From contig CM074764.1 of the NCBI GenBank assembly GCA_037355855.1, positions 3,658,001 through 3,722,000 of the forward strand: a stretch of DNA of 64,000 nt, written 5' to 3'. This document shows positions 1-9,780 of the stretch, one piece after another. A model generated the notes under the pieces. It was not told where the DNA came from. It was given only the letters and a program-made list of their open reading frames with translations, and made no database searches. The number at the start of each line of letters is the position of its first letter. Position 1 is the stretch's first letter. Source of the stretch: Pseudo-nitzschia pungens (lineage: Eukaryota; Bacillariophyta; Bacillariophyceae; Bacillariales; Bacillariaceae). The position numbers and the translations under genes are program-made.

Positions 1-440
1 CAAAAATTTTGTACTAGTAACATACGTACATACATACGTACAGTGTACAGCGTACTGTACCATGTCATTTTTTTTGGCAGCATGTATACTTAGTACCGCA
101 TCGTACCGGTACATACATTTCTGTCTTTTTTTCTTACGTCATTTTCTTCGGTGAATTTTCCGCCCCACATCTCCCTCGTGGAGGATGTGTCATAATTTTC
201 ATTTTCGTTTCAATTCTTGCATCGGAATATTCTGGCCGGTCCAGTTTAACCTAGCCATCAGGCACCGGGACCATCTCTTTTGAAAAAGACACAAATGCTG
301 TGGACAGCTTGAGAACGGCCGCTCTTGCTTTCTGCACTGTTGTCTGATTCATATCACAGAGGTCGGGTGTGTGGAAGTCCTGGAACTACCTGGCTTACCC
401 AGATATACGACGTACTGATATTGAAAACAACGAAGACGAA
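1..440. other. Non-coding stretch at the window start
   Basis: No convincing gene. The first 60 bases are rich in short gtac/catac repeats. The short open frames over 325-870 are by-products of the repeats that begin at about 440. Confidence 0.5.
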
Positions 441-460
441 AATCACAACCGATCGGTGCG

Positions 461-766
461 GAGAGGGGCGACGAGGACGACGAAGGTACGATCGCTCCAG
501 AGGGGGACGACGGTGGTACGGTCGCTACGATCGCTTCTAACAGGGTGTTTGTTGTTGTTTTTACTTTCGTCTTTCCATAGGGGAGCGACGGCGACGATAA
601 AGAGGAAGCACCGGAGAGGGACGACGAGGACGACGAAGGTACGATCGCTCCAGAGGGGGACGACGGTGGTACGGTCGCTACGATCGCTTCTAACAGGGTG
701 CTGTTTGTTGTTGTTTTTACTTTCGTCTTTCCATAGGGGAGCGACGGCGACGATAAAGAGGAAGGT
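461..766. repeat. Tandem duplication, 153-bp unit, two copies
   Basis: The sequence from 461 recurs at 614 with nearly the same bases; the second copy has a 3-base expansion near 700. The unit is rich in GACGACGA-like triplets and GATCGCT motifs and contains a T-rich stretch ending in CCATAG. It lies at the outer edge of the arrays next to the ORF at 1915. Confidence 0.85.
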
Positions 767-974
767 ACGATCGCTTCGGACAGGGACGACGGCGGGTACG
801 ATCGATCGATTGGTGCTGAGAGGGACGACGACGACGCACGGTGCGATCGCTTCACAGACGAACGACGGGACATAGTTTAATACAAATACTTTCTTCTTTT
901 TTCTTTTATCAAGTACTGCTGTCTGTTACCTCTAGAATCATAACTAACACCAAAATTTTTTCATTCTCTCGTGT

Positions 975-1882
975 TGCAGGCGACGGATCGAGTACAGCAG
1001 CGACGGATCGAGCGTCGAGTACAGGAGCGACGGATCGAACGGTTGTTGAATACAGGAGCGACGCCTACCATTTTCGGTTGTTGAGTACAAGATCGACGCC
1101 TACGTTTTTCGGTTGTTGAGTACAAGAGCGACGGAACGAACGAAATAATACAGGAGCGACGCCTACCATTTTCGGTTGTTGAGTACACGAGCGACGGAAC
1201 GAACGAAATACCACTACGATTTTTGGTTGTTGAGTACAGGAGCGACGGATCGAACGTAATACCCCCTACGATTTTCGGTTGTTGAGTACAGGAGCGACGG
1301 AACGAACGAAATACCCCTACGATTTTTGGTTGTCGAGTACAGGAGCGACGGATCGAAAGTGACGCCTACCATTTTCGGTTGTTGAGTACAAGAGCGACGC
1401 CTACGATTTTCGGTTGTTCAGTACAGGAGCGACGGAACGAACGAAATACCCCTACGATTTTCGGTTGTTGAGTACAGGAGCGACGGAACGAACAAAATAC
1501 AGAGCGACGGCACGAACGAAATACTCCTACGCCTACGATTTTCGGTTGTTGAGTACAAGAGCGACGGCACGAACGAAATACTCCTACGCCTACGATTTTC
1601 GGTTGTTGAGTACAAGAGCGACGGCACGAACGAAATACTCCTACGATTTTCGGTTGTTGAGGACAGGAGCGACGCCTACGATTTTCGGTTGTTGAGGACA
1701 GGAGCGACGGCTACGATTTTCGGTTGTTGAGTACAGGAGCGACGCATACGATTTTCGGTTGTTGAGTACAGGAGCGACGCATACGATTTTCGGTTGTTGA
1801 GTACAAGAGCGACGGAACGAACGAAATACCGACGGAACGAACGAAATACCACTACGATTTTCGGTTGTTACAGGAGCGACGG
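975..1882. repeat. Minisatellite upstream of the 740-aa ORF
   Basis: About twenty imperfect units of roughly 35-55 bases. The two core blocks are GATTTTCGGTTGTTGAG and GAGCGACGGAACGAACGAA, with variable spacing between them. The array ends about 30 bases before the ATG at 1915, so it occupies the expected promoter and 5' UTR position of that ORF. Related units recur after the ORF (4140-4700) and before the neighbouring convergent ORF (4840-5335). Confidence 0.9.
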
Positions 1883-1914
1883 ATCGAACGCAATCGGCAG
1901 AAAGGATCACCACA

Positions 1915-4137
1915 ATGACACGTTCCCGCAGGCGAACGATTGGTGACATGGAGGCGACCAACGCAGAAATAAGGGGTGGTAGATGCAAGAGAAGGATCCA
2001 ACAGAAAATCTTGAGCGAGAGCACCGTGTGCAAACCAAGCCACTGTGTTCTTGGTTCGGTCACAACACTGACACAGAAAGGAAAACGAACTGCAAAAGGA
2101 ACCACAAGCTGTCCGATGACGGACGACGGCATAACATGCACGTCCTGTGGCAATTTTGCTTGCAGAAGATGTCTGCAACTACTGTTCAACCGAATGGACA
2201 AGGAGAAGACTACACTGCCCTCGGTGCTACAGCAGATGAAACAATCGCTACAAAACAATATCGGGGTAGTATCCACTTGTCATGGATGTATCTACTATGC
2301 CCAAAGGGAGCAAGTGGTGAGGTCCCATCGGCACTTCATTGATGTTGCGAGTCGCGCAGTTAGATTAAAGTATGATGGGTACCTTGTCCTACCAGAGTAT
2401 GACTTGCTGATTGACACTCCTTTCAATTCAGAAAACATTGTTGACTGCCATGGATTGGGCAAGGAACCTGAACTGCCAGGAGTGAAACACTTTGTGGTGG
2501 GATATGAGCTTGCACGCCAGATAGCAGAATCTGGAATAACAGCAAAGAAGCTCACGGACACGGTTGAAACAGAAGTTAAGAAAATTGAGTGCTCTGATAT
2601 AGTGGATCCCAGCAGAACAAGAACTTACATCGTGCAACTGATCATAATTAACGGAACGATGTGCAAGAACAAGATAAAGGAAACGCCCCAGTACACTGTG
2701 GAAAGAATCAAACAATCAAGAGTGTTCTCGTGTCGTGACAGGTTGAAGAAATGCCATGTGACACTTATTGTTGGATCATTCGGTTCCGAAAATGAACAAG
2801 AAAGGAAAAAGAAGTGCAACCTGTTGTTAGCAAGATTCTATCACGGAAGCGATCGACTCCAGATGACCCAGAAAGAGGTTCACTCGTTGTTTAAGAAAGT
2901 CGAGTCCATGACTGCAAATAACAACATAGAACAGATGAGAAGTGGTGGCAGTAGTGGTGTCTACAGAGGACCAACTAGAGCACTCTTCCAGATGCTCGAC
3001 AACCCAATTGTGACACCAAGGTCCGGACGGGGGGCATTTGTTGTTCCAGACCGGCACACAATTCATGTTTTTTACATAAACAGGCAAGGGAAGGCTGTTC
3101 ACTTTGCGTATTGCAACCCCCAGTTTGGGGGGCAGATTGGGCCTATCACAGAGGATATGTTTTCTGATTATAAATTCTTTCAACCATTCACAGAGGCGAA
3201 GATAGTGAGTGCCTTGCTGCTGAGACAATTAAGCAACATGGTCAATGGTCTGAATGTGGTGCCACTTGCGGTGGATCGGGAGTTGAGAAACCACAGGAAA
3301 GCTATAGCAATGGCAAGAAGGCAGGAGATCGGTGACATTTTGTATCAGTTTTCTTCACTCAATTCGACGACCCTTGTCCAGCATCCAGTCGGCATTCATT
3401 ATGACTCATTTGGTAAACAGGATGGCGAGACTGTTTACAGTATAGAGAACAAGATCGGTTTTGCAACTAAGCACACCAATTCTTACACCAAATATGGCAT
3501 GGGAAGGGGGGGTCGCGGTCCCGAAACATTTGTGTTCTGCTTGTTGGACTGGGGTAGAGAAAGAAGACGCAGACGAGCCGCACAAGTGAATCATGAACAG
3601 GCAGCCGCAGTGGAGGCTCAGAGACAAGCAGAGTGGGAAGCAGCGTTTGAGCGTTGGATGGCAGTGGACGCAAATCCAAATGCCACTCAGGAAGAGAGGG
3701 ATGAGGCACGGGACGAGGCAATATTAACTCAAGCTGCGGTCTTGGCAGCTCAGGAAGAGACAGCCAATGCACAGGATGCTTTGGACCAAGCAAATGCTGC
3801 AATCGCTGCCGCCAATGCTAATGCTGGAGGAAACGATCCTCCTTCAGATGATGACGAGGATGCTGAGAATGATGATGATGATGATGATGCTGGAGGCAAC
3901 GCTCCTCCTTCAGATGATGACGAGGATGCTGAGAATGATGATGATGATAATGCTGGTGAGGATGATGAATCTGAATCCTCTAATTCGGATTCGGATGCGG
4001 ACATGGATATTTCAGATTCGGGTTCAGAAGTTTCTTATGTTCATCCAAATTTAATTGACTTCGGTTTAATTGACAACGTACCATCAGAATCAGACACGGA
4101 GGAAGAGGAGGTTTCAGAGTTTTGGCGGAACGACTGA
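1915..4137 (+). CDS. Unrecognised 740-aa protein, Cys-rich N-terminus and acidic C-terminus
   Basis: I do not recognise this family. The N-terminus is basic (residues 1-60). Residues 75-125 hold Cys pairs spaced like a zinc-binding site (CTSC, CRRC, then CHGC). The middle, about 150-545, is a mixed alpha/beta-looking region with no repeats. About 545-640 is a charged Ala/Glu/Gln-rich, probably coiled-coil segment. From about 640 the chain is Asp/Glu-rich, with two near-identical copies of a PPSDDDEDAEND segment. The ATG at 1915 is the first in frame and directly follows the minisatellite; Met-12 is an alternative. There is no intron and no stop over 2.2 kb. It converges on the 1065-aa transposase-like gene, and both are bordered by related arrays, so a second protein of the same mobile element is the simplest reading. 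That is inference; a host gene captured by repeats is the alternative. Confidence 0.6.
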   Translation: MTRSRRRTIGDMEATNAEIRGGRCKRRIQQKILSESTVCKPSHCVLGSVTTLTQKGKRTAKGTTSCPMTDDGITCTSCGNFACRRCLQLLFNRMDKEKTTLPSVLQQMKQSLQNNIGVVSTCHGCIYYAQREQVVRSHRHFIDVASRAVRLKYDGYLVLPEYDLLIDTPFNSENIVDCHGLGKEPELPGVKHFVVGYELARQIAESGITAKKLTDTVETEVKKIECSDIVDPSRTRTYIVQLIIINGTMCKNKIKETPQYTVERIKQSRVFSCRDRLKKCHVTLIVGSFGSENEQERKKKCNLLLARFYHGSDRLQMTQKEVHSLFKKVESMTANNNIEQMRSGGSSGVYRGPTRALFQMLDNPIVTPRSGRGAFVVPDRHTIHVFYINRQGKAVHFAYCNPQFGGQIGPITEDMFSDYKFFQPFTEAKIVSALLLRQLSNMVNGLNVVPLAVDRELRNHRKAIAMARRQEIGDILYQFSSLNSTTLVQHPVGIHYDSFGKQDGETVYSIENKIGFATKHTNSYTKYGMGRGGRGPETFVFCLLDWGRERRRRRAAQVNHEQAAAVEAQRQAEWEAAFERWMAVDANPNATQEERDEARDEAILTQAAVLAAQEETANAQDALDQANAAIAAANANAGGNDPPSDDDEDAENDDDDDDAGGNAPPSDDDEDAENDDDDNAGEDDESESSNSDSDADMDISDSGSEVSYVHPNLIDFGLIDNVPSESDTEEEEVSEFWRND

Positions 4138-4139
4138 TT

Positions 4140-4700
4140 CAAATAGAAGATTTTGGTTTGTTCGAGAAAGAAGCAACGGATCGATTGATGTTCTTCAAAG
4201 GAGCGACGGATCAATTGATGTTCTTCAAAGGAGCGACGCGATCGATTTTCGATTCGGTCGTTCGATTTGGATCGAACGGAGCTACGGATCGATTGATTTT
4301 CGGTTGTTCCAGAAGGGAGCTACGGATCGGTTGGTTTTCGGTTGTTCCAGAAGGGAGCTACGGATCGGTTGATTTTCGGTTGTTCCAGAAGGGAGCGACG
4401 GATCGATTGATTTTCGGATGTTCCAGAAAGGAGCGACGCGTCGATCGATTTTGATGAACGACGGATCGATCGATTTTTGGATGTTATGAAATGGAGCGAC
4501 GGATCGATCGGTTGTTCCAGAAAAGAGCAAAGGATCGTTCGGTTTGGTTGTTCCAGAAAGGAGCGACGCATCGATTGATCGATTTTCGGTTGTTCCAGAA
4601 AGGAGCGACGCATCGATCGATCGATTTTCGAAGGATGTTATGAAATGGAGCAACGGATCGATTGATTTTGATACGGATCGGAATATGCGATGGATCGATT
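4140..4700. repeat. Minisatellite directly after the 740-aa ORF
   Basis: Units of about 35-45 bases built on GATTTTCGGTTGTTCCAGAA and GGAGCGACGGATCGAT. They share the GATTTTCGGTTGTT and GAGCGACGGATCGA cores with the array at 975-1882, so the ORF between them is bracketed by related repeats. Confidence 0.9.
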
Positions 4701-4839
4701 CGCAACTGAGCAAATGATACAAAGATTTTTTATTGTTTAGTTACCTGCCTAGTGTAGAATGGTTCATTCAGCAATGCCGGTGTTAGCTGATTCCTCTCGT
4801 TGTACAGGACAAGCGGAGTAGAGGCTCTCGTAGGTAGTA

Positions 4840-5335
4840 TATGACGGATCGATTTTCGGATGTTCCAGAAAGGAGCGACGGATCGATCGATCGATTTTCA
4901 GATTGGATGAGGACGGGAATGATGATTCAAGTTCACAACATACGAATTAAATTGACCTTGGTTCGGCTTCACTACCATCAGAATCAGAATCAGATACGGA
5001 GGATGAGGATGTTTCCGATTTTTGGAGGAACAACTAATTCAGAGAGGAGCGATCGGTTTCGATTTGTTACAGAGAGGAGCGATCGTTCGATTGGAGCGAT
5101 AGTTCGATCGATTTTCGGATTGTTGCAGAGAATAGCGATCGATCGATTTCGGATGGTTCGATTTCGGATTGTTGCAGAGAGGAGCGATCGCTTTCGGATT
5201 GTTACAGAGGGGAGCGATCGATCGATCGATTTCGGATTGTTGCTGAGAAGAGCGATCGATCGATTTCGGATGGTTCGATTTCGATTTGTTGCAGAGGGGA
5301 GCGATCGCTTTGATCGGTTTCGGATTGTTACCTTT
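4840..5335. repeat. Minisatellite between the two convergent ORFs
   Basis: Units of about 30-40 bases with the cores GAGCGATCGATCGATTTCGG and GATTGTTGCAGAG, a variant of the two neighbouring arrays. The segment 4975-5035 (about CATCAGAATCAGAATCAG to GGAGGAACAACTAATTC) resembles the last codons of the 740-aa ORF at 4083-4140, so a piece of that ORF's 3' end seems to have been copied with the array. Confidence 0.8.
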
Positions 5336-5366
5336 TTTTTTATTTTATGTTTAGTGTAGTAGTGGT

Positions 5367-8300
5367 TCATTCGGCACTGTCGGTGCTGTCAGAATCAGGG
5401 TCATCCCCCTGATGTAGTGGACAAGCCGAGTATAGACTGTCATAGGTAGTGTTTGCCATTGAATTATTACTCTTTTCAAAAAATTCCAGCCATTGCAATC
5501 GATTGTTGACAACCAACCACCGGCCGGTGCTTGCAGGCTCTGCATTCTCATCCAGTTCTGGAACAACTGCCAGTTCAGAAAGAATAGTATCAGTGTTGAA
5601 TAAATATAATGTATTGTCAAGATAACCACTTTTCACAAATTGAGAAGATGTAGACCGAGGTTCCTCTTCGAACCTTCTAACAAGTGCGTATATGCCATCC
5701 GAATCAACATCATATCCATTCACAGCAGACGTCGGCTGTTTCAAACCTTTCACATTGAGAAAACACAGCATCTGACAAGGAATTTCGGTGTTGTCATCCA
5801 CTGAAAACATTGCCCAGTCGAACCATACACTGTTAACTTGACCAGAATCCGACCTGTATGAGGGGTGACACCGAAAGAGGTAATTGACACCATTTGCAGA
5901 ATCCCATCTGTTGTGTTCGGTGAAACCCGAAATACTGGATGGGTCATCCAGCAGAGGCAGGACAGAGTTGCAAACAAAATCCAACACAACCGAAGCATGA
6001 AATGGTTTATTGCGGTTCCGTCTTAAGTCCCATTTCATTGAACCTCTAGTTCCGTCAAGAAAAATGGTGAAACGGGAGCCAGACTGAGAAGGCCGGGGGG
6101 ATATGACTTTAGGATTACCTCCCAATTTCCTCAGCTTGTAATGAGAAGTTACAGTTCGAAGGAGGGATGCTTCTTCTTTCCGACGGGTTGTCTGGTGGAC
6201 CAAGGTTGCAGCATTTTGTTGAGTATTTTTGGAGGGTGCCTTTATCTCTGTCTTGTGGTGGCTTTCACTGTATGCAGAATCGAATCCTGATGTAGGACCC
6301 CACAGACTGATGTACTTTGGAATGTGAAAATACAGGTGATTTTTGATCAGTTTTGTTCCCATTCCCTTCCGAAGGCAGGTGCCATTGATGCAGTTAAGGA
6401 AATGAATGATTGTCTTGGGAAGATTTTTGATGCACTTTGTGGTGGGCCGGCCGTGTTTCAGGAACTCTTCCATTGAAATGATTTGTTGGATGACATCGAT
6501 GTGTTTCTTTACAAATGTGTTGTCCCTCAAAAGTGCCGTACCGGAGTCAGAAACTAATGTCAGTAGAATGGAGATGAGCATACCACTGTAATCATGGCCT
6601 TCTTTTTTGGTGACAGATAGAAGATTGGAGCTGAATTTAGTTCTGGGAAAGTCACGATCCGATTGCCTGGACAGGAGAGCTCCATATTTTTGAGCTAAGT
6701 GTCCGATCGCATTGACTGTAGACACCCCGGTCTTTAGATCATCTGCATACGGGCAAGGAACAGAACCCCTCATAAGCTGCTCCAAGGATTCTACCTCTCG
6801 TTTGGCACAGCCCAGCTGGTGCATATGAAGGCATTCACCCGGGGTGGCTAAGTGAATGTTGTTGACATTTGTACCAAAGTTGAGACTGTGAAAGGCATTC
6901 CTGATTTGGTGGTGAGAAATATCATTGAAATATTCCTTGGTGGTAATGGGATCCGAATCCGGAAATATCTGAAAATCTGATGGGACCCAAAGAGAGGCTG
7001 TTTGTTGCGCTGATGGTCTGTTTATGTCTTGAGTGGGACAGTTACAGTGTCTGCAGAGCTTTTGTACACCCCCCGAACGGGATCCATACTTGCCACATAA
7101 TTTATCATGCAGTTCTGTGTCGCCGATGACATAGGCTATTGCAAACTTCATTTTGACTTTCCATAATTGGCCTGCAAAAGGGAGAAAATCCCATTGGATG
7201 CCTCCCTCATTGTTGGACTCGCACGCTTCTTTGAAAGATCGGAGTGCCACTTCAAGAGCATTGTGTAGGTTTTGGATTGATTCTTTCGGAGATGGTTTTC
7301 TTGAATGGTGGATGCTCTCCAAATCAGAGTCGGGATGAAAATAGATTGTTGTCCAGGCTTCGGGCCTCTTCCTTGTTTCAATGTTGAAGATGCCTAGGGT
7401 CATGTTGAGTGGAGTCAGTGATAGCCTTCCGTGCGCATCCAAGCTTATTCCATCCATGTAAAAGATGATGGGAACAAGGATTTCGGAATTGTCTTCTCTG
7501 CAGATGGATCTCCATGAGTCCGACCACCATGATCCATGATGCAACTCGGTTTTGGGACAAGAATGGGTTCGAACCGGGAAATGCTCTGGAGACAGGGGGG
7601 TATTGCTGTTGGGGAATGACAGATTTTCTTCCGACATTAAATCTGGATTGGAGAGGAGGGAATACAGAGCATCCAGAAATGGGCGGACATAGATTTGGGT
7701 GGGTTTGTTGTCGGGAAGCCAATTCACAATTTTGGGCTCAAATTTGGGTTCGGAGGATATACCTAAATTTTTTTTGATTTCTTGAAAAATGGCCTCCCGT
7801 TTCCTTGTTGGTGTGACATTGAAATTGAACCCAGGAAGATTATTGCTGTGTTTCGCCCAGTTGAAAATGGTTTGATAAGTCGAAAGCGGTAGCTTGTGTT
7901 GTGATATAATGTTGAGGAGGTTGATTTCGGCAATCAGTTCGGAACGGGGTGGGAACAGAGTGCGGTTGCGGAGCGCTTCCTCTCTTTCGTTTATGGAATT
8001 GGTGGAGCTTTCATTGGGTTCGGAATCGGAACTGTCATCACTGACATCACCGGCACGATCGAAATTGTCAGTGGCGTCGGAACCGATTGAGTTCGTTTGT
8101 TCATTTTTGGCCATTTGTGATTCAATTGCCTGCCTGTCCATGTGTGGGATGAGTACATTGGCAATGACCTGACGGTTGAGTGAGGAGTGAATATTGGAAT
8201 TTGTGGTGACAATCGGGGCAAGGGACGGAGGGATTTGTGGTCCATTCTGTGTCATCGTCAATCCATACTGTGATGGTGGGTGTCGGACAGAAGGAAGGGT

Positions 8301-8564
8301 AGTTTCTTCTTTCACCGACGAAATGAAATCCATAAGATCGTTCTCGCGATAATAGGTCGCGCACTCGCTGTTGGACTTGAGATGAAATGAAAGTCCTCTG
8401 CAGACATATCGGTAGGTGAAATTGTAACTCGATTCTTGTTTGAACCCCTTGAAGGATTTTGGTTTTCTTCCTCGTCCGGTGGCAATGCAGTTGCGACAAT
8501 AGAATGTCTTGGGTATTCTGGGATCATTGGCAAAGTGACTTGGGTTCGAGGAAGCTTTTTGCAT
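5367..8564 (-). CDS. Putative DNA transposase, CACTA/Plavaka-like, 1065 aa
   Basis: A single uninterrupted frame. The N-terminus has a zinc-finger-like cluster (C23-x2-C26, C55, H61, C68). Residues 165-200 are acidic. The central segment at about 361-395 (ILVPIIFYMDGISLD, D371) followed by a conserved-looking TLGIFN stretch resembles the first catalytic Asp region of large CACTA/Plavaka-type transposases. A later C-x2-C-x-C cluster (LCRHCNC, about 500-510) is of the kind seen in that group. A conserved-looking H-rich segment (CLHMHQLGC) follows. I recall this layout from the family and did not align it. I could not find terminal inverted repeats or a target duplication. Convergent with the ORF at 1915 and separated from it by the arrays at 4140-5335. 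The protein is intact, so the element may be recent. Alternative: an unrelated large protein with zinc clusters. Confidence 0.5.
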   Translation of the reverse strand: MQKASSNPSHFANDPRIPKTFYCRNCIATGRGRKPKSFKGFKQESSYNFTYRYVCRGLSFHLKSNSECATYYRENDLMDFISSVKEETTLPSVRHPPSQYGLTMTQNGPQIPPSLAPIVTTNSNIHSSLNRQVIANVLIPHMDRQAIESQMAKNEQTNSIGSDATDNFDRAGDVSDDSSDSEPNESSTNSINEREEALRNRTLFPPRSELIAEINLLNIISQHKLPLSTYQTIFNWAKHSNNLPGFNFNVTPTRKREAIFQEIKKNLGISSEPKFEPKIVNWLPDNKPTQIYVRPFLDALYSLLSNPDLMSEENLSFPNSNTPLSPEHFPVRTHSCPKTELHHGSWWSDSWRSICREDNSEILVPIIFYMDGISLDAHGRLSLTPLNMTLGIFNIETRKRPEAWTTIYFHPDSDLESIHHSRKPSPKESIQNLHNALEVALRSFKEACESNNEGGIQWDFLPFAGQLWKVKMKFAIAYVIGDTELHDKLCGKYGSRSGGVQKLCRHCNCPTQDINRPSAQQTASLWVPSDFQIFPDSDPITTKEYFNDISHHQIRNAFHSLNFGTNVNNIHLATPGECLHMHQLGCAKREVESLEQLMRGSVPCPYADDLKTGVSTVNAIGHLAQKYGALLSRQSDRDFPRTKFSSNLLSVTKKEGHDYSGMLISILLTLVSDSGTALLRDNTFVKKHIDVIQQIISMEEFLKHGRPTTKCIKNLPKTIIHFLNCINGTCLRKGMGTKLIKNHLYFHIPKYISLWGPTSGFDSAYSESHHKTEIKAPSKNTQQNAATLVHQTTRRKEEASLLRTVTSHYKLRKLGGNPKVISPRPSQSGSRFTIFLDGTRGSMKWDLRRNRNKPFHASVVLDFVCNSVLPLLDDPSSISGFTEHNRWDSANGVNYLFRCHPSYRSDSGQVNSVWFDWAMFSVDDNTEIPCQMLCFLNVKGLKQPTSAVNGYDVDSDGIYALVRRFEEEPRSTSSQFVKSGYLDNTLYLFNTDTILSELAVVPELDENAEPASTGRWLVVNNRLQWLEFFEKSNNSMANTTYDSLYSACPLHQGDDPDSDSTDSAE

Positions 8565-9780
8565 GGTGGTGTGGTGCGTGACATAAAAATATTTTAGATG
8601 ATTTTTTTATGATGTGAAAGAGAGAGGCGGTATGGAGACACTGCTGCTGCAAAAAGAGATGTGACTTGGAAGGTGCCAGTTCGAGCGGAAAGTAGAAAGT
8701 GATTTTACTACCGTACGAAGCAATATAAAAGTTAAAGTGGAAATTTGGTGTGACTCTAGTGAGTCTGATTGAAAATTATTTGTGTTTCTTGAGTCAAATG
8801 TGTCAAATGGAGTGAAATTGTGATGAGTGAGTGAATATCAGAGTCAGGATCGCATCGTTTTTGTTGAAACCTGGGGGGGTTGCAAAAAGCGACCTGAAAA
8901 GGTTGAGAATAATGGAAAAAAGGTTGCGACTAAAAAAATTGGGTCACGTTTCTCAGGAAATGGTCGCGATTGGGTCGCGATGGGGTCGCAAAGGTCGCAA
9001 AACAGTTTTCGGACGTTATAGACAGCGAATCTGAGTGTCTATGACGTTTGACGGCCGAAAGGCCTGTATGTTTGCAAGTATTGTATTTGTAAAAAGTATC
9101 CCTGAAACCACCAGTATCCTCAACAAGAAGCCCATCTTTGCTCGTGACAGAAGAAAAGGTGTCATCGGTAGTGCCCGACGACTGGTCTACGAGAAAGAAG
9201 ACTGCCTTACAAGCGCAAACGATGTGCTGTATCACAGAACACCATTAACGAAGCATTGTATCCTTGCACTGAAAGAACTCGATCGATTGCTGTATTCCGG
9301 AACGAGGAATCGATACCAACGGATCAATGTAGCAAGGGATCGATAGCCAATTCATAGCAACGGATCGATAGCAACGGACGCTAGACGCGAGGATTCACAG
9401 CAGACGCTAGACGCTAGTAGACACGATTCGAAGCCGACCGAGTCTCTATACCTGAAGAACAGCGGGAACGATGTTTACGTATGTCCTTGCAGCGAAAGAG
9501 CAGTAGCAGCAACAAGAGAACAACATCGATGCCCTGACAGGAGAAAAGCCTACGGCAGCTAAAAGGATTGGCGGGAGCAAGGGAACAAGCGCAGCATGGA
9601 CCCGCAGCGCATTGTTAGTAGACAGGGCGTTGAACTGAAGACGACCTAATGTAAGGAGCAATGTAACGCTTACAGAGCTCGTGATTTACAGGGATAGAGG
9701 ATACAAATGGTAGATATATGGATGACTGATACAAGATATGAGCAAGGGCAGCATGCTATGAGCGACAGTAACGACGCTCG
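8565..9780. other. Non-coding stretch with GGTCGC-type simple repeats
   Basis: No gene recognised. Around 8870-9005 the motif GGTCGC/GGGTCGC recurs several times. Around 9270-9440 there are repeats of ATCGATAGCAACGGA. A 103-codon frame at 9035 has no recognisable features. Confidence 0.4.

Larger units (their letters stand above)
440..8600. mobile_element. Candidate two-gene DNA transposon with internal minisatellite arrays
   Basis: Grouping inferred from two convergent long ORFs (740 and 1065 aa), one transposase-like, and three arrays sharing core motifs before, inside and after the first ORF. Subterminal repeat arrays are known as transposase-binding sites in CACTA elements. The outer ends are not defined: no matching inverted termini were seen, and no array lies beyond 8564, which weakens the grouping. 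Confidence 0.35.

Noticed and set aside
349..875. Two overlapping frames of about 170 codons on opposite strands
   Set aside because: Both lie over the 153-bp tandem duplication and mirror its triplet content.
9035..9346. 103-codon frame after the GGTCGC repeats
   Set aside because: No recognisable motif, no supporting context and surrounded by non-coding repeats.
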